A DNA stretch of 64,000 nt from Anthonomus grandis grandis (taxonomy: Eukaryota > Arthropoda > Insecta > Coleoptera > Curculionidae): contig NC_065550.1 in the NCBI RefSeq assembly GCF_022605725.1, positions 6,448,001 through 6,512,000 of the forward strand, given 5' to 3'. The position numbers were made by a program, and so were the translations under genes. The notes beneath the pieces are model-generated. The model made no database searches, was not told the origin of the DNA, and saw only the letters and a list, made by a program, of their open reading frames with translations. Shown piece by piece: positions 25,601 to 38,056 of the stretch. Numbering within the stretch: the first letter of the stretch is position 1; every line of letters begins with the position of its first letter.

Positions 25601-28600
25601 AAAGCTTACCACTTGATTTAATGTATCCTCCAGCTCCGCTTCCTCGGCATTTTTATTAGATTTCTTAAGAAGCAAATCGCAATATTTAGCTAACAATTCC
25701 GGCGACCTGCTCGAGGAATTTGCCGATTTCGTTACGGCATTTGTGTTTATAAATTTTCCACAAGCCTAAACATATATTATTAAGAATGGAGCATTTTAAA
25801 CATCAAGAATATAATTACCTTATCCAAAGCTGCGACAAATCCACTGTCATTTCCGAAAGCGACTAATACGAGCGCGTTATATTTCTTATGCACTTCTAAG
25901 ATTGTGTTTACGTAGATTTTAGAATCCTAAAATGGGTTAAAATTTAAAAAAAGGACTAAAATTAAGTAAATGACTCTTACGTTGTGTGCTGCTTCTCCAC
26001 ACTTTTCAATTGCGGCAAGTCCCTGAGAGGCGATATGTTGTTCGAGAAGTCCACGTAGCTCTCCTTGAAAAGAAGTATTTTTTTTTAATTATTTATTCAT
26101 TTATGGCAAATCATTTACAAACAGATAACATATATATAACACACTTATAATTAAAGCTCAAATACATAAAACTAATAAATCGAAAAATATGCTTTAAATT
26201 TTAGAAGTGAAGATATTAATTTGTTTGCCTAAAGTATTAGCAGTAAAGACACACTGGCCCGCAAAATTAATCGGACAACGAAAGGTTCAAATTCAATCCT
26301 TAATAACTTTTTCAGTATTGTATCCATTTTGATAATTTTTTGCCGAGTTTTAGGCCGTTTTATTATCATTATTTTTTCATATCGAAGCTACAAAAATATC
26401 CAACGGATTTGATATTATACTGGGGTTAATAAAAAGTCGAATTTTACTCTAAACTTTTAAACACCCTGTGGAAAAAATTCACAACCAAATAATGATTAAT
26501 TTTCAAGCCCGATCTTTTCTTAACAATTTTTTTTTAACCCTTTCGCTCAATGTGTACACATTTGTGTACATGAATTTATCATCATATTATATAAATTCAG
26601 AAAGGAATTTATTGTTTTGCTCATAGTATTAAACATTTGTGTACATTAGGATCTTACATGTAGTATAGATGCCGCCCTCTAGGGGCTTTCAATAAAAGTT
26701 TGTTACTGTAATTTTAACAGCTGGCGAGCAATATTTGAGTAACGCGTGCAAGGTTATTTGGTAGATTATTGTGGTGTTTTGTTTGTGGTGAAAATAGTAA
26801 AAAATAAATAAAAACAAATTAATAAAAGGTGGTATTGTGAGTGCTAACAGTGATCCATTCAGTTTTTTTCGCGGAAGTACATTTTTTTTGTCTTTGAAGA
26901 GACGTAAACATTTGTGTACACTGTGAATTAGAGAAGTAAAATTACAAGGTAAATTTAATCGTACTTTTTTCTTTTTTATATTAGTAAATAGTTAAATATT
27001 ATAAAATTCTCGTTTATAATGAGCCGAATTCGCCCGCTAACAGATAAAGAACTATTAGATTTAATAGAAGCCGGATTATCATACATTGAAGGACTCAGTG
27101 ACGGCGAATTCAATGAAGATGATGGCTTTGATTTTGATCCTGAAGGTACATTACTTGAAACTAGTATATATGCTAGATACTAGTTGTATTAGATACTAGT
27201 TGGAATTATATAAAGTGCGTAGCATATATACTTTTTATCTTGTAGAATTACAAGCAATGAGTGATGAGGAGGAAAAGGGTGAACCTGTTCCCACCACACC
27301 TGTAACTCAACAACGTGAAGAGACTGAGCAGCTAGAACAAGCAGAACCTAAACCTGTTCCCAACATAATGGCAAAAACTCCACAAAAGTCGAAGAAATCC
27401 AATATAGAAGACTATTTGGAAAACAATGGTCTTTCAAAGAAAAAGGATATATTCTGGCGAAAAAATGTGCAGTATATCACTCCACCGATAGAGTGGTTAG
27501 AGAAGAAGAACCAGTAGTTCAGCTAGAAAGCCCAGCGTTTTTTTTCTGTAATTATTTTGCAGATATTTTCCAACGCATGATGGAATATACAAATCTTTAC
27601 GCTGTTCAGCAGAAACCCGCTTTGTTCCTACGACGGTTGAAGAACTAAAAACGTTTGTAGGAATACATATCATCATGGGTAATCTACATTACCCAAGAAT
27701 ACTGGAATCATAAATTACAAATTCCGCTGATTTCCAATAATATGACTCAGTTACTTACAGGTTTAACAGGTACTAAACAGGTTTTATAAATTGCGACAAC
27801 ATATTCGACGACAGATTTTGGAAGGTGCGTCCATTATATGATGCAATTAGGAGAAGATGCCTTTCCCTTTCATTGGAATCAAAATTGTGTGTGGACGAGC
27901 AAATGGTGCCGTTCAAAGGCAGTTTGAACAACCATTCTTATATACTCTTGCCTTCAAAAATAATAATCAGTTAGAATTTGATATTTATACAAAAGAAACA
28001 AATACTTTTAGATACAGAACTAGTGACTCAAACCATTGTTTTCAACATAAAATGACCAGCATGCATTTCTTGGTATTTTGTTTAGTCTATTTCCTCTAAG
28101 TAATAACAGATTTAATAAAGAAAAAGCAACAATTAAAATAATTTGTTAGGGTCAAATTTTATAACGATAGGATTATTGATATATGCTGATTAGAGGTCAT
28201 AGGTTTAACGTTAATCTTAAACACTCTACCACATTTCAAAAAGATGAAAATCAGCAAACTTTCGTTGCAATACAGTATGATCCTATCTTGACAAGAGGCT
28301 TTGATAAGGTTTTCAAAAAGTTAGGTCTAAGAATGGTCTATCAAAATTCGGCCAAGTTACAAAACCTTTTACGCAACCCAAAAGATAAAATAAAGCCCAA
28401 TAAAAAATCCGGGATCTATAACATTAATGGCAACGATTGTGATAAAAAGTACATAGGACAAACAAGAAGATCAATTAATGTCAGATTTAAAGAACATGTA
28501 GTTCATGTGAAATATGGAAGAATTGAAAATTCAAGTTTGGCTGAAAATGTTTTAAATACTGGTCACTTTGTAGAGATAGACAACTTAAAATGACTTAAAC

Positions 28601-31600
28601 CAGTTAATAACAATAGCAAATTAGATGCATACGAAAGTCTAAATATTCACAAATCAGAAAACCATTCTTAACAGGGATAAAGGTCCAATCTTGTAGCGTT
28701 TTATTTATTTTTGGTTGCTTTAATAATGTAACAATTTAATATTGTTTGATAGTACCGATCGCGACATCTAATGTCTAGTTAATGGCATTGTAAAAATAAG
28801 AACTCCTAGATGGCGTTAGCTGAGCTTTGATTTTTGAGCGGTTTTCTGTAATCATGTTGTTTTTCTCTCTCTCTCTCACTAACGTGATTTTTCGGTCTGT
28901 CTTTGTCATTGGTCACGTACGCCATGCTCAAGGATCAACTTTTTACGTATCGGCATTTTCGATACTGGGTTGCCATTGTTTTTCCTGTAATTTGAATACT
29001 TTGCCTTTTGGGATTAGATTGATTTCCGTACTCGCTGCAACTTGAAGCTAAGGAAGGCAACATTGTATTGGCAATTCTTGTAAAACTCGGCCTACGCGAG
29101 ATTATCCATCGAAGAGGTACCCAGAAATTGCGTTTGGGCTTTTTTTCCAAAGGGTAGGGTCTTCAAGATAACAAGTTCAATTTCTCGAGGTTGAGGTTCG
29201 ACTTCGTGGTTACCTAACGGCAACACTAGCCATGTAATGTGAAAGATACACTTTATAAAACACCCTCCAACATCTTCAGGTAAGCTTGATTCCTATTCTT
29301 TGTTAAATGATTTCTCATGGTTTTAAAACCGTCATTTTTGAAGTTTCACATGTCAATTATTTTAGGGTCTTATGCCGGGTCCCAAACCAGATCTTAAGTA
29401 AGGTCTTCAGCGAAGTATTAAGTCTTCAGAGCCATCCCAAGACCATCCCGAGCCACCTCAGGTGATATTCCTATTTCCCATCATAAATTAGAGTTTTATC
29501 AGGATTCCTTACTTCTTCATGACGTTATTGATTGGACCTTAGTCAGCTGCTGTTCTTGAATCTGCATATTGGGTTACCAGGTCAAGAAAACAAGAGGATA
29601 AGAGAAACGTGTAAGCAATGTTACGAATTCTGATTTGTTATTGTTATTTCAATTTTGGGACTGATCATATTGGCTTAATTATACTATTTGATGGCTCCTT
29701 AATGTATTAATTATTGTCTAGTGTTTAAAGTTTTTTCTTGGCAATTTACAATGTAATGTAATTTGCATAACTACCTAAATAATAATTCATTTAATACCCT
29801 TTTAATGTAAGCAACCGCACTGAAATATATTTAGTATATTTATTTTACTTGATTTACTACATACATGTTGTACAGTGTAATGTGCGGTAGGTTACTGACT
29901 TTGGCCAAAGGGTAGTTACATACTAGCGGGTTATTGTTTTTTATTTTTTATATGTTTTATAACTTTGGTGCATAAAATTTGGAGTTAGGGGTTGCATTGT
30001 TAACAAGAAACTGTTTTATAATTTTTACGATGGTTTATTTAATCGAAAGGTTAAACAATGAACATTGACCAGTATTTGCATATTTTTATAATATAGTGAT
30101 AATTATTAAAGCTTATTTTGTGTTTTACTATGTGTTATATTTTTTAACATCATCACTTTAAATAAACACATCAAACTGGAAGGCGCCCACAATTTAAAAG
30201 GTAAGAACTTTTAACATCAGTCGATTTTTATTAAAAGCAAAAATCTAAATAAAAGTGGTCACAATCTCTTACAGTTAATTATATAGTTTAGTTAGTGTTT
30301 AAGATTTGTTCGACCATGCTTCATTGGATTTTCCACTCTACTAGTTACATCTTTAGCCACTTGTAAGTAGTTTTACTTTAGTTTCAATCTTCTTCCGAAG
30401 ATGCTAACATCGTTAGTAAAACACGTATCGAGAGTAAAATAAAGAGTTTTGGTTAGTGGTAAAACCGTCTCGTGATTTATCTATCTATAGTTAATATGTA
30501 TTTTTAATAAAGACATTAGATAGATTAGTTTCTTTAGTTAAGAAGTCGGCACTCTGTATGCAGGGTGATAATTTAAAAACTTGAAATGGCCATATATTAG
30601 GAACGAAAAACTGAATAAAAAAAACGTTGAAAATAGTTTCTATAAAACGAAGTGGGAACAAAAACAAGCTTATTAATCTTACCCTTATCTGCATTACATT
30701 GGACAGACTGAGATATACCCATATAATCTTAAATAGAAAGGAAGGTCGAGTGATCAGAAAATTATTTTATGTTTATCAAGGAAAAGAATAAATAAAAATA
30801 CATTTTTGAAATTTTTTATTATTATTTCATTAAATTTTCAAAATCATGGCTACCGATATACTGTCTCTTAAGAATTCTAAACATGTCAAGGCCATAGGTA
30901 TTTTGTATTGGTTTATTTGCTATGGTTTTTTTGTCGAAAAAAAGCGTTGTTTATAAATATTCGCATTAAGTTTTTAAGAGAATGTGTTTGTTGAGTATTT
31001 TTATTTAGTCAGAATTAAAAAATGCAACCGTATTATCAATATTATATAAAGAATATATGTTATTAATTAACAACACATAGATCATACCTACAGAAAGTAG
31101 TTATGGTTAAAGTTCTTAACTCTTTAAGTATTCATGGTCGAAAATTTAAACCACCCTGACTAATGGTTTAAAGGCTCGGTGGTTCAAAAAATAGACCATA
31201 TTTTGATGTTGCTTTGCAATGCGCTGCCGAAGCACAAAATTTAAACCACCTATTGGAGCTCGCTCCGTGGACATTTTAACGTTTTTTTTTACTTTGGCGG
31301 TTAGATTTCTTATTCAGTGAATAGCAGCATTGATGAAACACCTGTTACGAATTAAATTTGAGGTTAAAATAAACAAAAGTTAGTTATCTGTGTCTAAATT
31401 GATAAATACTATTAGATCCTACAAAAAGTGATAGCTTACATCATTCCAGTAAGTATAGATATTTAATTTACATATATTTATTAGTATGTTGTAAAAAAAA
31501 CATCGTTTTTATGTGGTCTTTTTTTACTACCACCGCTCCACTTAGAATATTGAGTTTCACTAATTATAAAACACCTATAATATTTTCTTGCAGGTATGGA

Positions 31601-34600
31601 GCCATTGCCATTTAAGACGGTAGGAGGTTTGACTTACGATGAAGTCAACACACAAATCGACACATTTTATGTCGATACACTGCCTTCGGGGTCTGAGTCA
31701 GAAATTGATATGGACTCCTCCGATATGGAGGACGAACCTTTAGTTCCTACAGTTATTACAGATATGGAAAAAGATCTGCCGGTTTATGAGGAGGAAGATC
31801 CAAGTGATAATATCCCCCTTTTCGAACTACAACAGTGGTCAAAAGGTAAAATTCCTGTTTGGTCTAATGTTCATAGACCTGATCCTCTTCCTCAATTTAC
31901 CGAACCTTCTGGAATTCCTCAGTTTATCAAAGACATTAATGATCCAACACCGTATATGATTTTTGAACTGTTTGTTACTAAGGAATTTATTGATACTTTA
32001 GTGTTTTAAACAAATCTTTATGCCGAGCAGGAAAAACTTTCAACTGGGAAAAGCTATGTCCCTACAAATCGGTGTGAAATTAATGCTTTTCTGGGCATAA
32101 ATTTGTTAATGGGTATCAAACGTAGTCCCAGCTATAAGGATTATTGGTCAACTGCTCCCGAATTGCATGATGCTTTTATCAGCTCTGTAATAACCGAAAA
32201 AAGATTTGGATGGCTCTTGAGTCATCTCCATCTGAATAATAATTCTCTGATGCCTCCAAAATCTTCCCCAGACTATGATAAGCTCTATAAAATTCGCCCT
32301 ATGCTAGAACTGTTGACTCATAACTTTGAAAAATGCCTAATTTCTAATCAAGTAGTTGTAGTTGATGAGTCAATGATTAAATTTAAGGGCCGTAGTAGCC
32401 TTAAGCAGTACATGCCAAAAAAAACCAATCAAAAGGGGGTATAAGATGTGGATGTTAGCTGATAAATCTGGTTATTGCCTAAAATTTGATTTGTACCGGG
32501 TGATCAGTTAAGGGTAGCGAGCGGCCATATCTCATAAGATATTGGTCGTATAGATTTGAGAAAAAAAATCATGATAAAAGTCGCCAAGAGAAATTGCTGG
32601 AAATTATTTTCGAGTTTGTCAAACGTCCGCTAGAGGGCGTAACAGCCAACACCGAGTAGAAAAATTGTATTTTCATAGAATTTTGTCTAATGAAAGAATA
32701 TCGGTAATATCATTCTCATATTTACTGACCATTTCCCTATATTTTTTGTCTAAAACGTTTTATTCTATCTATCAAAATAAAGTGGTGAGGCAAGTTCAAT
32801 TGTTTTTTTAAATAAACCAAGATTTCTCCCGTTTCTTTTGACCGATTTTAGCAGACTTAGGCTCATATAAAAGAGCATAATTTGCACTACAAAATGCTTA
32901 TTTGGTTTTGAATTTTTGACTTTTGCTGTCGCCGCTAGATGGCGATAACTCAAATGGTAGCACATTTTTGAGTTTTTTTCAGAAAAAATAAATGTAATGG
33001 TATATTAATTTTTATATATTTTAAAAGAGGATACATTTCTCTATAATGTAGTGAAAATAATTTATTGTCTACCTTTTTTTAAACCGTTGATATTGATCTA
33101 AATATAATTTTATTACATTAAAAAATGGCACGCCACTGTTTTTTATCAAAATAGAAATCAGTTTTGTAATCTCTTATAGGTTACTAAGAAAAAGAACCTC
33201 TTGAGTTTTTTCGTTAGACAAACGGTTTTGGATTAAAAAAATAAAATAGGTTTACATACTGATAATTATTATAAGGTTCAAAATTATTTTTAAATATTAC
33301 ATCTCACCATAATAAAATAATTATCTATTATTTTTATCATTAATAATTATTTAATTAGCGAGAGAATGCATTAGTTCATAATTTATTAATAATTATTATT
33401 ATTATTTCATAAATTAAATTAAAAATCAAACATCGCATTTAAGCGAAGCAGGCTACAAAACTGAAAAAAAATGAAAGAAAACACCAAATTGTCAATCACG
33501 CTATTTTAACAGTTCCTGCCATTAACATCTAATTTAATGTTATGTTAAAAGTATTTTTACAACAAATCATGCCTTTTACGAATGAAGAAGCCTTTGATAT
33601 GTTGAGAATTTATGTTCAATGTTTTGAAAATGAGGCGATTGCTTCTAGGCACTATGCACTGCGTTATCCCCTCCGAAGACGGCATTCCAGAATGGTTTTT
33701 CGACGTTTAAGGCAACATGGCCAAGTGCAACCAACTTCAACTTTGAGAAGAAATCGTAGGGTAAGAAGAGAAGATAACATTATAAATGTGTTGGCTTATA
33801 TTCATGCACACCCCCATATAAGCATAAGAGAGATCTCCAGAGATTTAGGAATATCCTATGGCTCAGTGCAAAAAATATAAATGGATTTTAAAATGCATCC
33901 GTATTACTTGTACGTTATTATGCATACGTATTACGCTCGGTTACTGCTACTGGCTTAGAGACTACATTAGTGAAAACCATCCTATTTTGTCACAAATATT
34001 GTGGACAGATGAAGCATCGTTTAGCAGTAATGGCAAGGTAAATCTTCATAATGCATTACTGGTCGGACACTAATCCACACTGGTTACGTGAAGATTATCA
34101 GCAGAGTCGATGGAGCGTTAACGTCTAGTGCGGTATTATTAATGGTGCTATTATCGGTCCGCACATATTTAATGGCAATCTAACCAGTGACATGTATTTG
34201 AACTTTTTATTGAACGATTTACCAGTACTCTTGGAAAATGTACCTTTAGAAGTAAGAAGAAACATGTGGTTTCAACAAGACGGATGCCCGGCACATTATT
34301 CTCGAAATGTGCGAGATTTTATGAACAGGCATTTTCCTAACCGTTGGATTGGTAGAGGCAGTCTATTTTTCTGGCCACCACGGTCCTCCGATTTAACCTG
34401 CCTTGATTTTTATGTGTGGGGCCGAATAAAGGATTTAGTATATAAAACTCGACCAACTACTCGAGAAGACATGATAGTCCGAATTCAAAATGCGATAAAT
34501 AGTATACCAAGAGCGGAAACTGAGTCAGCTGTCAACTCCACCCAGAAGAGATTAAACCAGTGCATTCAAAATAACGGACAACATTTTGAACATTTACGAT

Positions 34601-37600
34601 AAAACTATTAATTTATTTTTAACGTTTATTTTTAAGTTCTGTGTTCTTGTTTTTAGTGTTATTGCTCCTGCTGTTGTTGGACAGTTTTATTAAGAAAATT
34701 TTTTCTGAAAATTTTTTTTTTTTAATGATTGAATTTGTTTGAAAATTTTTTTTGAAAAAAAGTCAGGAGGTTCTTTTTCTTAGTAACCTATAAGAGATTA
34801 CAAAACTGATTTTTATTTTGATAAAAAACAGTGGCGTGCCATTTTTTAATGTAATAAAATTATATTTTGATCAATATCAACGGTAAAAAAAGGTAGACAA
34901 TAAATTATTTTCACTAAATTATAGAGAAATTTATCCTCTTTTAAAATATATAAAAATTAATATACCATTACTTTTATTTTTTTTTTTTTTAAACTCAAAA
35001 ATGTGCTACCATTTGAGTTATCGCCATCTAGCAGCGACAGCAAAAGTTAAAAATTCAAAACCAAATAAGCATTTTGTAGCGCAAATTATGCTCTTCTATA
35101 TGAGCCTAAGTCTGCTAAAATCGGTCAAAAGAAACGGGAGAAATCTTGGTTTATTTAAAAAAACAATTGAACTTGCTCCACCACTTTATTTTGATAGATA
35201 GAATAAAACGTTTTAGACAAAAAATGTAGGGAAATGGTCAGTAAATATGAGAATGATATTACCGATATACTTTCATTAGACAAAATTCTATAAAAATACA
35301 ATTTTTCTACTTGGTGTTGGCTGTTACGCCCTCTAGCGGACGTTTGACAAACTCGAAAATAATTTCCAGCAATTTCTCTTGGCGACTTTTATCATGATTT
35401 TTTTTTCTCCAATCTATACGACCAATATCTTATGAGATATGGCCGCTCGCTACCCTTAACTGATCACCCGGTACACTGGAAAATCACCTACTGGTGAGAT
35501 AGAAAAGTGCCTTGGTTCAAGAGTCGTCACAAATTTGATAAAACACTTAGAAAATAAAGACCACGTGTTATATGTTGATAATTTTTTTACTACGTCGATC
35601 TATTTCAACAATTGAAAGAAAGAAAAATCCATGCTGTTGGAACCGTAAATGTTATGTGATGTGCAATGGTTTACAAACAGTACCGGATTATTAGCTGCAA
35701 AATGGAAAGACCGTCGATGTGTTCACATGTTATCAAATTTTCATCAGCCAAAAGATGTAGGAACAGTAAAAAGAAAAGAAAGAAGTGGACAAATCACTCA
35801 AATTCCATGTCCTCAATCTATAATGGATTACAATTCTAATATGAATGGAGTCGACATATTTGACCAAAGACTTTCTAACTACAAGATTGACCGTCGCAGT
35901 AAAAAGTGGCATCGAATATTTTTTTACTTATTAGATGCATCAATTGTAAATTCCAATATTATTTATAATAGGTTGGAGTTACCAAAAATGTCTGCTAAAG
36001 ATTTTAGGCGAAGTGTCATTAACGGTTTAATCTCAGAAATGCTTGTAAATCGAAAGAGAAATTTGGTTGCACCATCAGATGTTCAAATAAAAAAATACAA
36101 ACCTTACGTACCCTTAGAGATAAGACAGCAGTCATCTGCTCATCAACCTACAAGGAGTACCAGAAGAAGATGCGCGCTTTGTAGCACTAACGCTAACCCA
36201 GTAAGGACGGATTGGGTATGTTCCATATGTAAAGTCCCTTTGTGCTTGGGAAAGAATATTTCCAAAGTTATCATGCAACGTAATTTTTAGTACCCAAGTT
36301 TGTATGAGTTTTTAAATAAATTTGTTATCTTACTCTTAGTTTTTTTATTTTTTTATTATTACTAATGTATTAAATTACTACAATTTTACAAAAAATATAA
36401 AAATTCATAAAAAAATATTTTGGCTCCACTAGGTATTTTTTTACCAACTAAATTAGGCGCCGCTAAGAGTTAAAATGAAATTGACACCAACATGTGGTCA
36501 GATATTTCGTCCACATCTAAAGTAGTGGCAGGGGTAACAATTGAAGCAATCGCTACTTACCAGAAGATCTAAAGATTGAATGCCATAGTTTGAGAAATGT
36601 ATAGAGTTTGGCATTCGGTTTATTAAAAAAAATATGTGTTTTCATCAATGTTTTAATTTAATTCATATTCTAATGTTTCCTTGAAGTTGATGAGTTATTT
36701 CAATCTTCAGGCATTTAAATCCTTTTCTAGCAGTTATTTTTTAATTTCAGGCAGAATTAGTTTCTAAAACCTGCCAGATATTTTTGATTCCTTCCAAGCA
36801 TGTGAGGTCATTCTTTCAAGCATTTGGTGTTAATTGTCCCTGGACATTTTAAAAGTTTTCCGGATAGTTGAAATGATTTTTCGTTATTTTAAGCAATATT
36901 TGATCTTCCTAAATAAGATCCCTAAGTAATTATCGACTATTCCCAAGCAGTTTTCCAACTTTTCTAGATATTTTAATCCACTTTAAGTAGTTAATTTTTT
37001 TTCTTTCCAGGCCTTTAGCGTTAGTTTTCGAAGCCTTCCAGGTAGTTGAAGTTTTCTTTTAAAAGTTGAAAATTCTTTTTTACTTTTTCCAGACATTTGA
37101 ATTAAATATCAACTTTATACCAGGTGAGTAGCCTACTTGTTTAAGGCCAATTCTGATTACCTAAAGGCAATTCAAAAAAGATTTTTTCCAGAAAGTTGAA
37201 TATATTTTTTAATTTTAAAAATTTAAAGGGTAAAAATACATATTTATCTTTACCATGAGGCTCCACCCAAAACCACTTGCACACAAAAATAAGAAAAAAA
37301 GGTTTTTAAAGTGTAGAACGAACGATAGAATTATTTTAACTTTTGATATTTTACACCAAAATCCACTTACCTAAACCATCAGGAATCCTAGCTACCAAAC
37401 TGTACATCCTACCGAGATCATCATCCTTATCGGCATCCAACAATTGCTTAAATTCAGAATGCAGCAGCTCTAAATGCTTCTGTATCAAAACTCTTTCACA
37501 AGTCTTTGCTAGCCTCTCACTTGTGGTCTCATGCAGGTAAACTTGCACACGTTTTTGTTCCTCGATTAACCGTTGTTCAGCCTACATTAATAATAAAACA

Positions 37601-38025
37601 TACTATACTGGCTGTTACAAATTAAAATTTCACTATTGAGATTTCGGTATCAATCTTATATCTATGTTTAAAATGTATAAATAAATTTAAAATATCATAA
37701 GTTAAATTTATTAATATATAAGGGTAAATGGTATTCTTGATTACACTTGAGTGTAAGGCAAAATACTAGATATAATATAATATAATAATAATATTAATAC
37801 TAAAATTTGAAAAAGAAAATATATATATATATATATATCCGGATAAAACCTCAAAACAAATAAACATTAACAAAGTTAAAAACTTAACACTATACAAGGG
37901 ACGTAGGTTAGAATCTAAGATTGACTATTTTTGATCTAAATGACCGTAGGCCGCTGAAAAAGGAATACAAGCTATTTTCATTATAGAAACGCAAAATCCT
38001 AGTGATTAAAGAAAAAATTCCATAG

Positions 38026-38056
<31 letters not shown>

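Larger units (their letters stand above)
31596..36290 (+). pseudogene. piggyBac transposase, near full length, split
   Basis: 31596-32009 is an acidic N-terminus (MEPLPFKTVGGLTYDEVNTQ, then DEPLVPTVITDMEKDLPVYE) leading to FVTKEFIDTLVF and a stop where QTNLYAEQ should follow. 32010-32450 reads YVPTNRCEINAFLGINLLMG, then CLISNQVVVVDESMIKFKGR with a catalytic Asp, then MLADKSGYCLKFDL, where the guest interrupts. It resumes at 35474 with YTGKSPTGEIEKCLGS and VLYVDNFFTTS (Asp). 35649-36290 has NSNMNGVDIFDQRLSNYKID and ends with RRCALCSTNANPVRTDWVCS then ICKVPLCLG, the cysteine-rich zinc finger. Defects are one in-frame stop at 32007, frameshifts near 32440 and 35610, and the insertion. Confidence 0.86.
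31120..36469 (+). mobile_element. piggyBac-like element E, split by a mariner-like element
   Basis: The flanking TTAA copies are 31116-31119 and 36470-36473. The bases just inside are CTCTT on both ends in inverted orientation (CTCTTTAAG and CTCTTAGCGG), so the terminal repeat is short or decayed. The transposase is on plus. After removing the guest at 32496-35471 the element is about 2.37 kb, normal for piggyBac-like elements. Confidence 0.77.

Noticed and set aside
29868..30210. Complete LTR retrotransposon
   Set aside because: No gag/pol frames and no second LTR nearby. At most a solo LTR, recorded with low confidence.
32765..32965. 66-codon ORF (and its twin at 35001-35201) as a conserved small protein
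   Set aside because: The two are the inverted arms of element D read on opposite strands. Conservation reflects the DNA repeat, not a protein.
38026..38056. (AAT)n run as an independent microsatellite
   Set aside because: It sits directly after an AATAAA and the 3' UTR of a minus-strand LINE, so it is better read as the LINE's tail.
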